Shown here: positions 42,933 to 51,813 of the stretch, in pieces
How the letters are laid out: every line of letters begins with the position of its first letter
How positions within the stretch are numbered: position 1 is the stretch's first letter
Assembly: GCF_040096355.1 (NCBI RefSeq)
Contig: NZ_JBBMEX010000011.1
Span: 1 to 64,000, forward strand
DNA: 64,000 nt
Reading direction: 5' to 3'
Source: Maccoyibacter intestinihominis
GTDB taxonomy: Bacteria; Bacillota; Clostridia; Lachnospirales; Lachnospiraceae
Program-made: the position numbers and the translations under genes
The notes under the pieces: generated by a model
Databases searched by the model: none
What the model was told of the DNA's origin: nothing
What the model saw: only the letters and a program-made list of their open reading frames with translations

Positions 42933-45149
42933 ATGCAGACCATGGAAGAACTGACAGGTTATGTAGAACACATCGTGTTCAGAAATGCAGAAAATGGATA
43001 TACGGTTATGAACTTTGCAGGCGAAGAAGATGAAATGACCTGTGTGGGTACATTTTCCGTAATCAGTGAGGGAATGTACCTGAAATTGCGGGGAGAGTAT
43101 GTGGATCATCCGACCTATGGAGTACAGATGAAGGTGGAATCCTTTGAGGAACAGGCACCCGAAGACATACAATCCATAGAGCGTTATCTTGGTTCCGGGG
43201 CGATTAAAGGAATCGGAGCGGCGTTAGCAGCCAGAATCGTACGAAGATTTAAAGAGGATACCTTTCGGATCATTGAGGAAGAACCGGAACGTTTAGCAGA
43301 GATCAAGGGGATCAGCGAGAGAAAAGCGATGGAGATCTCAAGTCAGGTGGAAGAAAAAAGAGAACTCCGACAGGCAATGATCTTTTTGCAAAAATACGGA
43401 ATATCCATCAACCTCGCAGTAAAGATTTACCATAAATATGGATCGGAAATATATTCTATATTACAGGAAAATCCATATCGGCTCGCAGATGACATTCAGG
43501 GAGTGGGATTTAAAATTGCAGATGAGATTGCGGCGAGAGTAGGAATTCGGACGGACTCGGATTTCAGAATCCGAAGCGGCATCCAGTATGCACTGCTACA
43601 GGCAGCCGGAGAAGGTCATACCTATCTGCCAAAGGAAGAACTGACAAAACGGACAGCGAGACTGTTAGAAATAGAGCCGGAATATATAGAAAAACACTAT
43701 ATGGATTTGGCAATGGAGCGGAAAATCATCCTAAAAGAAACGAATGGAAACGTAAAAGTATTTGCATCATCCTATTATCTGATGGAAGCAAATACAGCAG
43801 CAATGTTAGCAGAACTGGACATTCGTTATGATGTTCCGGTACGGGAGATGGAGGACCGGATTCGGCGGATCGAGGACAGCAGCGGTATGGAACTGGATGA
43901 GCTGCAAAAACAGGCAGTGCAGGAGGCAGTGCAAAATGGACTGTTTGTATTGACCGGTGGACCCGGAACCGGAAAGACCACTACGATCAATACAATCATC
44001 CGATACTTTGAACTGGAAGGAATGGATATCTATTTAGCGGCACCGACAGGCAGGGCAGCAAAACGGATGAGTGAGACCAGCGGATATGAAGCAAAGACGA
44101 TCCACAGAATGTTAGAATTAAACGGCGGAGTAGAAGAAACGGCAGGCTTTGAGCGAAACGAATCCAACCCGTTAGGGGCTGACGTAGTGATCGTGGATGA
44201 GATGTCCATGGTGGATATCAGTCTGATGCACTCTTTATTAAAGGCGATCGTTCCGGGGACAAGGCTGATCTTAGTCGGAGATGCCAATCAGCTTCCGAGT
44301 GTCGGACCGGGCAGCGTACTTCGTGACATCATAGAGAGCGGAAAATATCAGGTCGTGCGTCTGAATAAAATTTTCCGTCAGGCAAGCCAGAGCGACATCG
44401 TAGTAAACGCACATAAGATCAACGAAGGAAAAGAAGTCATACTGGATAATAAAAGCAGGGATTTCTTTTTCCTGAAACGATATGATGCAGATGTTATCAT
44501 CAGCGTAGTGATACAACTGATCAAACAAAAACTGCCCAAATATGTAGATGCAAAACCATTCGATATCCAGGTGCTGACACCAATGCGGAAAGGATTGCTG
44601 GGCGTAGAACGCTTAAACCGCATTTTGCAGCAATACCTGAATCCAAAGGATGCGAAAAAAGCAGAGCATGAGGTGGGAGACAGGATCTTCCGCGAAGGCG
44701 ATAAAGTCATGCAGATTAAAAATAACTATCAGTTGGAGTGGGAAGTAAGAAGTAAGTATGGTCTGGCAATAGACAAAGGTCTGGGTGTGTTTAACGGAGA
44801 CATGGGAATCGTGCGTCAGATCAATGATTTTGCACAGACGGTGACCGTGGAATTTGAAGAAGGGAAAATGGTGGAATATGCATATAAGGGACTGGATGAG
44901 CTGGAACTTGCCTATGCCATCACGATTCATAAATCGCAGGGAAGCGAATATCCGGCTGTTGTCATACCGCTTTTGCACGGACCGAAAATGCTGATGAACA
45001 GAAATCTGCTTTATACCGCGGTCACAAGAGCGAGAAAGTGCGTGACCTTAGTGGGCGATGAGACGGTTTTTGAACAGATGGAGCACAATGTAACCGAGCA
45101 GGTGCGCTACAGCGGGCTGATTGACAGAATCTGGGAGCAGGGTGCATAG
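42933..45149 (+). CDS. recD2: RecD2-type ATP-dependent helicase
   Basis: A 738-residue 5'-3' superfamily 1B helicase that works in DNA repair without RecBC. The N-terminal OB-like and helix-hairpin-helix part spans about 1-310 (GSGAIKGIGAALAARIV, EIKGISERKA, GVGFKIADEIA). Walker A GGPGTGKTTTIN lies near 347, Walker B VVIVDEMSMVD near 425, GDANQLPSVGPG after it, the SH3-like domain at about 540-640 and motif VI ITIHKSQGSEYPAV with LYTAVTRARK. CGGAGGAAA precedes the ATG closely; an ATG nine bases later is also possible. Confidence 0.95.
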   Translation: MQTMEELTGYVEHIVFRNAENGYTVMNFAGEEDEMTCVGTFSVISEGMYLKLRGEYVDHPTYGVQMKVESFEEQAPEDIQSIERYLGSGAIKGIGAALAARIVRRFKEDTFRIIEEEPERLAEIKGISERKAMEISSQVEEKRELRQAMIFLQKYGISINLAVKIYHKYGSEIYSILQENPYRLADDIQGVGFKIADEIAARVGIRTDSDFRIRSGIQYALLQAAGEGHTYLPKEELTKRTARLLEIEPEYIEKHYMDLAMERKIILKETNGNVKVFASSYYLMEANTAAMLAELDIRYDVPVREMEDRIRRIEDSSGMELDELQKQAVQEAVQNGLFVLTGGPGTGKTTTINTIIRYFELEGMDIYLAAPTGRAAKRMSETSGYEAKTIHRMLELNGGVEETAGFERNESNPLGADVVIVDEMSMVDISLMHSLLKAIVPGTRLILVGDANQLPSVGPGSVLRDIIESGKYQVVRLNKIFRQASQSDIVVNAHKINEGKEVILDNKSRDFFFLKRYDADVIISVVIQLIKQKLPKYVDAKPFDIQVLTPMRKGLLGVERLNRILQQYLNPKDAKKAEHEVGDRIFREGDKVMQIKNNYQLEWEVRSKYGLAIDKGLGVFNGDMGIVRQINDFAQTVTVEFEEGKMVEYAYKGLDELELAYAITIHKSQGSEYPAVVIPLLHGPKMLMNRNLLYTAVTRARKCVTLVGDETVFEQMEHNVTEQVRYSGLIDRIWEQGA

Positions 45150-45159
45150 CAAGAGAGTC

Positions 45160-45188
45160 TTGATAAATCCGTGAAAAAATGGTATAAT
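45160..45188 (+). promoter_or_regulatory. Promoter of the TrpX-like ABC operon
   Basis: TTGATA (45160-45165), exactly 17 bases, TATAAT (45183-45188), about 59 bases before the ATG. The leader is too short for a T-box. Confidence 0.8.
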
Positions 45189-45246
45189 ACACTCGTTTAG
45201 TGCTTTGACGCGTTGACGTGAAAAAAATACATTGGAGGAAACGAAC

Positions 45247-46272
45247 ATGAAAAAGGTGATTGCATTGTTACTTGCAATGTCCATGACCGTCGCAGCATTC
45301 ACAGGCTGTACAGCAGGACAGAAAGCAAGTGAAGAAAAGAAAACAGAAACAGCAGATAAGACATCGGATAAAAAAGAGGATGGGGACAAAGTATACCACA
45401 TCGGTATTATCCAGTTAGTTGAGCATCAGGCTTTAGACGCTGCAACGGAAGGTTTCCAGAAAGCGTTAAAAGAAAAACTTGGTGATAAGGTAGAGTTTGA
45501 CGTACAGAATGCACAGGGCGAAGAGACCAACTGTGCAACCATTGCCACAAAATTTGTAAACAGCAATGTGGATCTGATCATGGCAAACGCAACACAGGCA
45601 GTAATTTCATCTGCAACAGCAACTTCAGATATCCCGATCGTTGGAACTTCCGTAACAGATTATGTGACAACAGGAACCGTAAAGAGCAATGACGCTCCTG
45701 GTGGAAACGTAACAGGAACATCTGACCTTGCACCGATCGATCAGCAGGTAGAACTGCTTCAGAAACTGGTTCCGGACGCAAAGAACGTAGGAATCCTTTA
45801 CTGCTCCGCAGAAGCAAACTCTGTATATCAGGCAGAGCAGGCACAGAAATACTTAGAAAAAGCAGGCATTACCGCAAAGACTTACACTGCAGCAGATTCT
45901 AACGACATTCAGCAGGTTGTTACAAAAGCGGCAGATGAGAACGATGCAATTTACATCCCGACAGATAACACGATCGCATCGAACATGGAGATTGTAAAGA
46001 ATGTTACCGTTCCGGCAAAAGTCCCGGTAATCGCAGGGGAAGAAAATATGTGCTCCGTTGGCGGACTTGCAACCTTAAGTATCTCTTATGAGAGCATCGG
46101 ATACAATGCAGGTTTAATGGCATATGACATTTTAGTAAACGGTAAAAATCCTGCAGATATGCCGATCCAGTATGCAGATGACGTAACATTAAAATACAAT
46201 GCTGATATCGCTTCCGAGCTTGGTATCGAGATTCCGGACGATATGGTAGCAATTGAAAAAGAGGATAAATAA
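45247..46272 (+). CDS. ABC transporter substrate-binding lipoprotein (TrpX-like)
   Basis: A 341-residue secreted binding protein. The lipoprotein signal peptide KKVIALLLAMSMTVAAFTGC places the lipobox cysteine at about 20, followed by a charged linker to about 50. The mature part is the ABC_sub_bind (PF04392) fold: GIIQLVEHQALDAATEGFQ, SDIPIVGTSVTDYVTTG, IYIPTDNTIASNM and VPVIAGEENM. Members studied in streptococci bind tryptophan or tyrosine; the ligand here is inferred. I chose the ATG at 45247, after GGAGGAAACGAAC. Confidence 0.9.
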   Translation: MKKVIALLLAMSMTVAAFTGCTAGQKASEEKKTETADKTSDKKEDGDKVYHIGIIQLVEHQALDAATEGFQKALKEKLGDKVEFDVQNAQGEETNCATIATKFVNSNVDLIMANATQAVISSATATSDIPIVGTSVTDYVTTGTVKSNDAPGGNVTGTSDLAPIDQQVELLQKLVPDAKNVGILYCSAEANSVYQAEQAQKYLEKAGITAKTYTAADSNDIQQVVTKAADENDAIYIPTDNTIASNMEIVKNVTVPAKVPVIAGEENMCSVGGLATLSISYESIGYNAGLMAYDILVNGKNPADMPIQYADDVTLKYNADIASELGIEIPDDMVAIEKEDK

Positions 46273-46275
46273 TTT

Positions 46276-47181
46276 ATGGTAGCATCATTGATGAGCGCCC
46301 TGCCGGGATCTGTAGCCCAGGGATTGATCTGGGGAATTCTGGCAATTGGTGTATATATCACTTATAAAGTTTTAGATTTTGCAGATTTAACCGTAGACGG
46401 CAGCCTGGCAACAGGCGGTGCCGTTGCGGTTATGTGTATGTTAAATGGAGCAAATACCTATGTGGCATTGATTCTTGCGTTTCTTGCAGGTATGTTAGCC
46501 GGACTTGTGACGGGACTGTTTCATACGGCACTGGGAATCCCACCGATCTTAGCGGGAATCCTGACACAGCTTGGACTCTACTCCATCAATATGAGGATTA
46601 TGGGAAAGGCAAATCAGGCGATCAGCGTTATGCAGTATGATGTGCTTGTCAGCCTGCGTTATATCCCACATGCCTGTCTGCTTACCACAGGATTCTGTAT
46701 CGTGATCATTGCATTGCTTTACTGGTTCTTCGGAACAGAGATCGGAGCAAGTGTGCGTGCGACCGGATGTAATCCAAACATGGCAAGAGCACAGGGAATC
46801 AATACAAATGCAACAAAAGTGTTAGGACTGGTAATCTCAAACGGATTAGTAGGTCTTGCGGGAGCATTATATGCACAGTACCAGGGTTCCGCTGATATCA
46901 ACATGGGACGCGGAGCGATCGTAATCGGTCTTGCAGCCGTTATCATCGGAGAAGTTGTTTTTGGAAAAATCTTTCACAACTTTGCGCTTCATATGATAGC
47001 CGTAGTGATCGGTGCGATTATCTATTTCGTAGTAATTGCGATCGTGCTTCAGTTGGGACTTGAGACAACCGACTTAAAACTGTTCTCATCTCTGATCGTA
47101 GCATTGTTCCTTGCACTTCCTTATTTGAAGAGTAAATATTTTACTCCGGCAGACAAGAAGGGAGGAAATGGCAATGCTTAA
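46276..47181 (+). CDS. ABC transporter permease (TrpY-like)
   Basis: A 301-residue permease of the branched-chain amino acid/ribose type (LivH-like) with about eight or nine helices. It includes TYKVLDFADLTVDGSLATGG near the N-terminus and GIPPILAGILTQLGLYSINM. It lies three bases after the binding-protein gene and its 3' end overlaps the ATPase gene by eight bases. It forms the membrane channel of the importer. Confidence 0.9.
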   Translation: MVASLMSALPGSVAQGLIWGILAIGVYITYKVLDFADLTVDGSLATGGAVAVMCMLNGANTYVALILAFLAGMLAGLVTGLFHTALGIPPILAGILTQLGLYSINMRIMGKANQAISVMQYDVLVSLRYIPHACLLTTGFCIVIIALLYWFFGTEIGASVRATGCNPNMARAQGINTNATKVLGLVISNGLVGLAGALYAQYQGSADINMGRGAIVIGLAAVIIGEVVFGKIFHNFALHMIAVVIGAIIYFVVIAIVLQLGLETTDLKLFSSLIVALFLALPYLKSKYFTPADKKGGNGNA

Positions 47182-47968
47182 GATACAGGATGTACATAAA
47201 ACCTTTAATCCGGGAACGATCAATGAGAAAAAAGCGTTGAACGGAGTGAATCTGGTTTTAAATGAAGGCGATTTTGTGACGGTCATCGGAGGAAACGGTG
47301 CAGGAAAATCCACTGTTTTAAACATGATCGCAGGTGTTTATCCGGTAGACAGCGGAAGCATCATGATCGATGATATCGATGTAACAAAACTTCCGGAGCA
47401 CAAACGTGCAAAATATTTAGGCCGCGTATTCCAGGACCCGATGAATGGAACGGCAGCCGATATGAATATTGAGGAAAATCTTGCACTTGCGGCACGCCGG
47501 GGAAAACAACGTTTTCTTGGCTGGGGAATTACCGCAAAAGAGAGAGAGGAATATAAAGAACGTCTTGGCTCTTTAGGACTTGGCTTAGAAGATCGTATGA
47601 CATCGAAAGTAGGACTTTTGTCCGGCGGACAGCGTCAGGCAGTCACACTTTTAATGGCATCCCTCAGAAAACCGAAGCTGTTACTTTTAGATGAGCATAC
47701 AGCAGCCCTTGACCCGAAGACGGCAAAAAAAGTATTAGAACTGACAGAGGAGATTGTAGCAAAAGACAATCTGACCACTTTAATGATCACGCATAACATG
47801 AAAGACGCGATCCGACTGGGCAACCGTCTGATCATGATGCATGAAGGAAAAGTCATTTATGACATCAGCGGAGAGGAAAAGAAAAACCTCAAAGTAGCCG
47901 ACTTGCTTGCAAAATTTGAAGAAGTAAGCGGAGATGAACTTGCAAATGACAGAATGATATTATCTTAA
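47174..47968 (+). CDS. ABC transporter ATP-binding protein (TrpZ-like)
   Basis: A 264-residue ATPase with Walker A GGNGAGKST, Q-loop in VFQDPMNGTAAD, signature LLSGGQRQAVTL, Walker B LLLLDEHTAALDP and switch MITHN. Of two closely spaced ATGs, the one at 47174 has GGAGG at the better distance (eight bases). It is the third gene of the importer operon and comF follows it directly. Confidence 0.92.
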   Translation: MLKIQDVHKTFNPGTINEKKALNGVNLVLNEGDFVTVIGGNGAGKSTVLNMIAGVYPVDSGSIMIDDIDVTKLPEHKRAKYLGRVFQDPMNGTAADMNIEENLALAARRGKQRFLGWGITAKEREEYKERLGSLGLGLEDRMTSKVGLLSGGQRQAVTLLMASLRKPKLLLLDEHTAALDPKTAKKVLELTEEIVAKDNLTTLMITHNMKDAIRLGNRLIMMHEGKVIYDISGEEKKNLKVADLLAKFEEVSGDELANDRMILS

Positions 47969-47979
47969 TTTTAAATAAA

Positions 47980-48699
47980 ATTCTGGATATCCTATATCCC
48001 CGGCGCTGTATTCTGTGCGACGGGGTTCTGGATACACCGGATTCCGGTGTATGTACCCAATGCAGACCAAAACTGAATTATGTAAAGGAACCTTCCTGTA
48101 AGAAATGCGGAAAGCCGATCGGTGATGAACGTGGCGAGTACTGCTATGACTGCAGGGAAGGCAGACATTCCTATGCCCAGGGGAAAAGTGTATGGGTCTA
48201 TCAGGGGGAAATGAAACAGTCGATCTATCGTTTTAAGGACGGAGGACGCAGAGAGTATGCTGAGTTTTATGCAAAAGAAAGTGCAAGACTCTATGGAGAC
48301 TGGATCAAAAGAAAGGATATCCAGGCGATCATACCGATACCAATCCACAGACACAAACGCTATAAACGCGGTTACAATCAGGCGGAAATATATGCGAAAG
48401 AGTTAGGAAAACAGTGCGGGCTTCCGGTAGACAGTAAAACCTTAATCCGCGTTGTGGATACACTGCCACAAAAGACTTTAAGTGACCGGGAAAGGAAAAA
48501 CAACTTAAAAAAGGCTTTAAAAATAGGTGTAGATGGTGTACAATGGAAAAGAGTATTAGTGGTGGATGATATATACACAACCGGAAGTACGGTAGATGCG
48601 GCAGCAGCCGTTTTACAGGAAGCCGGTGTCGAAAAAATATATATTCTTTCAATTACCATTGGAAACGGATATCAGAAGGAGGAATTGGAATGGATGTAA
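47980..48699 (+). CDS. comFC: ComF family protein, no canonical start codon
   Basis: A competence-type phosphoribosyltransferase homologue. The full domain order is intact: a zinc-ribbon with cysteines in YPRRCILCDG, CTQC, CKKCGKPI and CYDC, then the conserved IIPIPIHRHKRYKRGYNQAE and the PRPP loop VLVVDDIYTTGSTVDAAA. Between the previous in-frame stop (47947) and the ATG at 48211 there is no ATG, GTG or TTG, yet coding similarity starts at about 47980. Either an ATT or CTG is used, perhaps by coupling to the ATPase stop 12 bases upstream, or the gene has lost its start. The shorter 162-residue product would lack the zinc-ribbon. Confidence 0.75.
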   Translation: MLDILYPRRCILCDGVLDTPDSGVCTQCRPKLNYVKEPSCKKCGKPIGDERGEYCYDCREGRHSYAQGKSVWVYQGEMKQSIYRFKDGGRREYAEFYAKESARLYGDWIKRKDIQAIIPIPIHRHKRYKRGYNQAEIYAKELGKQCGLPVDSKTLIRVVDTLPQKTLSDRERKNNLKKALKIGVDGVQWKRVLVVDDIYTTGSTVDAAAAVLQEAGVEKIYILSITIGNGYQKEELEWM

Positions 48700-49100
48700 G
48701 AAATTGCAGGGGCTGTGGAAGGTTGTTCAATTATCTGCAAGGGCCGCATCTTTGCCCGGCATGCATGCAAAAGTTAGAAGAGAAATTCTCACAGGTAAAA
48801 GATTATTTAGAGGATAATCCACATGCAACAATTCCGGAAATAGCCAAAGACAATGAAGTGTCAACAAGACAGATTGAACAGTGGGTCCGTGAGGAACGTC
48901 TTTACTTTTCCGATGATTCACCATATGGGATCGGCTGTGAACGATGTGGTAAGATAATCAAGACAGGAAGATTTTGCGATTCATGTCGTAATGATATGGC
49001 AAACACATTCCAGAATGCATACCAGAAAAAGGAAGCTCCGAAACCAAAGAGCAGCAGAGTGACCAGCGAAAGAGATAAGATGCGTTACCTCGACAGATAA
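48690..49100 (+). CDS. yvyF: Flagellar operon protein YvyF/TIGR03826
   Basis: A 136-residue protein. It has an N-terminal zinc-finger pair (RNCRGCGRLF, HLCPACMQK), a helix-turn-helix-like middle (ATIPEIAKDNEVSTRQIEQW) and a second cysteine cluster (GCERCGKIIKTGRFCDSCR). In Bacillus the comFC-yvyF-flgM order is conserved; flgM is not found here. It overlaps comF by 10 bases and has GAAGGAGGAATT as ribosome site. It is a likely regulator linked to motility. Confidence 0.9.
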   Translation: MDVRNCRGCGRLFNYLQGPHLCPACMQKLEEKFSQVKDYLEDNPHATIPEIAKDNEVSTRQIEQWVREERLYFSDDSPYGIGCERCGKIIKTGRFCDSCRNDMANTFQNAYQKKEAPKPKSSRVTSERDKMRYLDR

Positions 49101-49120
49101 CATAGAGCAAGAGAGAACAG

Positions 49121-49152
49121 AAGAACTGCCAGAAGTTTTTGGCAGTTCTTTG
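49121..49152 (+). terminator. Terminator of the ABC-comF-yvyF operon
   Basis: An 11-bp stem, AAGAACTGCCA with TGGCAGTTCTT, with T-rich DNA after it. Confidence 0.8.
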
Positions 49153-49211
49153 CTTGTGCTAAAAAACTTTTCATTCATAAAGAGGTATGATATAATGGGC
49201 GTAAGCAATGA

Positions 49212-49332
49212 GCAGTGCCATCCAACAAAAATATAACAGACTTGTGCTTGCACAAAGTCAGTTGTATTTTTGTTGGATGATAGGGCGAATGCCCGTACAT
49301 CGAAAAAATCTCTGATTTTTGAGATGCACTGC
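49212..49332. repeat. Branched palindromic element or structured RNA
   Basis: The outer helix GCAGTGC (49212-49218) pairs with GCACTGC (49326-49332). Inside are a long hairpin (49219-49279, outer arm CATCCAACAAAAATA with its complement, inner arm GACTTGTGC with GCACAAAGTC), a short hairpin GGGCGAATGCCC (49283-49294) and AAAAATC with GATTTTT (49304-49320). It forms a three-armed junction. It lies after a terminator and 55 bases before the next gene, so it could be a leader or a mobile repeat. No known riboswitch core was recognised. Confidence 0.6.
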
Positions 49333-49387
49333 GGCGTGTATGAGCACACAGGCAAACAAAGATATTCAACATATCGGCAGGAAGAGT

Positions 49388-49807
49388 ATGATACATGAAG
49401 ACAGAGTACGTCAGATGATCAAGCTGGCGGTTTATGATGAAAATAAAAGCATGGGCGAGAAGAAGCCGGCACAGTATTTCAGAAAAGATTATCTGGCATT
49501 GGAGATGATCAAAAGCTTCTTTTGCGGAACGATGGCATATGCCATTATCGTGATATTAGGGGCGGTCTATCTGTTGGGTAATGGAGCCGGAGATATCAGC
49601 ACGGTCAATTTCATTCGTATTCTTATTCTGACTGTAGTCTTATATGCCGTTTTTCTCGGCATATATCTTGTTTTAACCTATTCCATTTACAGTGCAAGGT
49701 ATGAAAAAGGACGGAAAGCGTCCAGAGAGTATTACCATACGTTAAAAAGAGTAAATGAGATGTACCGGCAGGAGGATACTGCCAAGACACCGGAGGAATG
49801 GCTATGA
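49388..49807 (+). CDS. Small membrane protein of unknown function
   Basis: A 139-residue protein with a soluble basic N-terminus (about 1-42), two membrane helices (about 47-66 and 77-100) and a charged C-terminal tail (about 102-139). I chose the ATG at 49388 after AGGAAGAG rather than an earlier start inside the palindromic element. It overlaps the next gene by four bases (ATGA) and precedes the cdaA operon. No family was recognised. Confidence 0.7.
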   Translation: MIHEDRVRQMIKLAVYDENKSMGEKKPAQYFRKDYLALEMIKSFFCGTMAYAIIVILGAVYLLGNGAGDISTVNFIRILILTVVLYAVFLGIYLVLTYSIYSARYEKGRKASREYYHTLKRVNEMYRQEDTAKTPEEWL

Positions 49808-50814
49808 CAAAATGGATTGAGCTTAGAGAAAAGATCCGGAAAATTTATGGAAAGCATAATCGTCTGATCCTTGCAGTCGTAAAGTTTATTCTGGCACTTT
49901 TTCTGTTTTTACTGATAAATCACTATGTGGGCTATATGGAAAAACTGCATCATGTCTATATTGCAGTGGCACTGGCACTGATCTGTGCAATGCTTCCGGT
50001 CAATATGACCGTGTTGCTTGCAGCGGTGTTTACGGTTGTGCATCTCTATGCACTTTCGATGGAAGTTGCAGTGACAGCACTTTTGATATTCCTGTTGATG
50101 TTTTTTCTGTATTTTCGGTTTTCACCGAAAAACGGATATGAAGTGGTGCTGATGCCGATCACGTTTGTCTGTCGGATTCCATATGCGGTACCGGTAGCGA
50201 ATGGACTCATTGGGGAACCGTCTTCGATGATCTCTGTCATATTCGGAACCATTCTCTATTATTTTTTAAATGGAATACACAATAATGCATCACTCTTAAA
50301 AGGCGTGCAGGGTGGTGAGAGTGCAGATAATAAATTTGTGGTATCTCTCAATCAGGTATTGGCAAATAAAGAGATGTATCTGGTCATTCTCGCATTCTGC
50401 CTTGCAGTCATCGTGGTTTACAATATCAGACGAAGAGCCGTGGAATATGCCTGGAGTATAGCGATCGGAGCAGGAATTTTAACGGAATTCATTGTGCTCT
50501 GTGTCGGCTATCTGGTGCTTGGGATTTCAGGAAGGATCCTGTGGCTGGTGTTCGGTTCGATCTTATCGACCGGGATTGGATTTTTAATTGAATTTTTATG
50601 TTTTAATCTGGATTACAGCCGGACGGAAAAAGTACAGTTTGAAGATGATGAATACTACTATTATGTCAAAGCGGTTCCGAAAGTAAATCTTTCTTCGAAA
50701 GAGAAGCAGATCAAAAAGATTTCGGGTAAGAAAAATGTAAAACGCAGCGGGGAACGGATTACGAAAAAGCAGCTCGCCAAAGAGCTGGATATTCAGGAAG
50801 ATATGTTAGATTAA
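49804..50814 (+). CDS. Polytopic membrane protein of unknown function
   Basis: A 336-residue protein with about eight or nine membrane helices in residues 20-270 and a basic, hydrophilic tail from about 280 (SSKEKQIKKISGKKNVKRSG). The ATG at 49804 overlaps the previous stop and has CGGAGGA upstream. Its position just before cdaA-cdaR-glmM is suggestive of an envelope role. No recognisable domain. Confidence 0.7.
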   Translation: MTKWIELREKIRKIYGKHNRLILAVVKFILALFLFLLINHYVGYMEKLHHVYIAVALALICAMLPVNMTVLLAAVFTVVHLYALSMEVAVTALLIFLLMFFLYFRFSPKNGYEVVLMPITFVCRIPYAVPVANGLIGEPSSMISVIFGTILYYFLNGIHNNASLLKGVQGGESADNKFVVSLNQVLANKEMYLVILAFCLAVIVVYNIRRRAVEYAWSIAIGAGILTEFIVLCVGYLVLGISGRILWLVFGSILSTGIGFLIEFLCFNLDYSRTEKVQFEDDEYYYYVKAVPKVNLSSKEKQIKKISGKKNVKRSGERITKKQLAKELDIQEDMLD

Positions 50815-50907
50815 GGATAGATTAAGAATAGTCTAAGAAAGAGGACACAAATCATTCATAAATTTTCCATAGTATAGAAAACAATGTTTAGAAAGGAAGT
50901 GAGCTGG

Positions 50908-51813
50908 GTGCAGAACCTGATAGCAGTGTTTGCTGCATTTTGGGACAAATATATGTTTTGGATCAATCGTCCGGATGTGACAGTTACAGATATTGTAGAG
51001 ATCCTCATTATCGCATTTTTACTGTATCATATCCTGGTATGGTTTAAGACAACCAGAGCATGGACACTGTTCAAGGGAATCCTTGTGATTCTGGTCTTTA
51101 TTTTGTTGGCAGCAATTTTCCAGATGAATACGATACTCTGGATTGCGGATAAGACGATCAATGTGGGAATTATCGCAATCTTAGTTATTTTTCAGCCGGA
51201 AATGCGAAAAGCACTTGAACAGTTAGGAAGAAAGCGTTTTATTTCGACATTGTTTTCTTTTGACAATGGAAAAAATACGGTGGAGCGTTATAGCGAGCGT
51301 ACCGTAAACGAGATGGTAAAAGCATGTTATGAGATGGGTAAGGTAAAGACAGGAGCCCTGATCGTTATCGAGAACGATGTCCAGCTTGGCGAATATGAGC
51401 GAACCGGAATTGAGTTAGATTCCATTCTTTCAAGCCAGCTTTTGATCAATATTTTTGAAAAAAACACACCATTGCACGATGGTGCGATTATTGTACGGGG
51501 AAATCGTGTGGTAGCAGCAACCTGTTATCTGCCGCTTTCCGATAACCTTGCACTGAGCAAAGATTTAGGAACAAGACATCGTGCAGCAGTGGGAATCAGT
51601 GAAGTCAGTGATTCTATGACGATCGTAGTATCGGAAGAGACCGGTAAAGTGTCCCTGGCAGTAGAAGGAGAACTCTATCGAAACATAGACGAGGTATTTT
51701 TGAAGAAAAAACTTTCCGAAGGACATCTGAAAAATGTGGAAAACGGAAAGCTCATAGATTGGAAGAGGAGGTTGCAGAATGTTAAAAAAGCTAAAGAACC
51801 TTCTGACAAATAA
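50908..51813 (+). CDS. cdaA: Diadenylate cyclase CdaA
   Basis: A membrane-bound enzyme of about 301 residues that joins two ATP into cyclic-di-AMP, which controls potassium, osmolyte and wall homeostasis. Three helices lie in about residues 15-100, then the DisA_N catalytic domain with LHDGAIIVRGNRVVAA (DGA motif) and LGTRHRAAVGISE (RHR motif). I prefer the GTG at 50908, which has AAAGGAAGTGAG upstream, over the ATG at 50884, which has no ribosome site. The 3' end overlaps cdaR by 35 bases, and glmM follows, the classical operon. Confidence 0.93.
   Translation: MQNLIAVFAAFWDKYMFWINRPDVTVTDIVEILIIAFLLYHILVWFKTTRAWTLFKGILVILVFILLAAIFQMNTILWIADKTINVGIIAILVIFQPEMRKALEQLGRKRFISTLFSFDNGKNTVERYSERTVNEMVKACYEMGKVKTGALIVIENDVQLGEYERTGIELDSILSSQLLINIFEKNTPLHDGAIIVRGNRVVAATCYLPLSDNLALSKDLGTRHRAAVGISEVSDSMTIVVSEETGKVSLAVEGELYRNIDEVFLKKKLSEGHLKNVENGKLIDWKRRLQNVKKAKEPSDK

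Noticed and set aside
45150..45246. T-box leader for the TrpX-like operon
   Set aside because: Only about 50 transcribed bases lie before the start codon and no T-box sequence is present.
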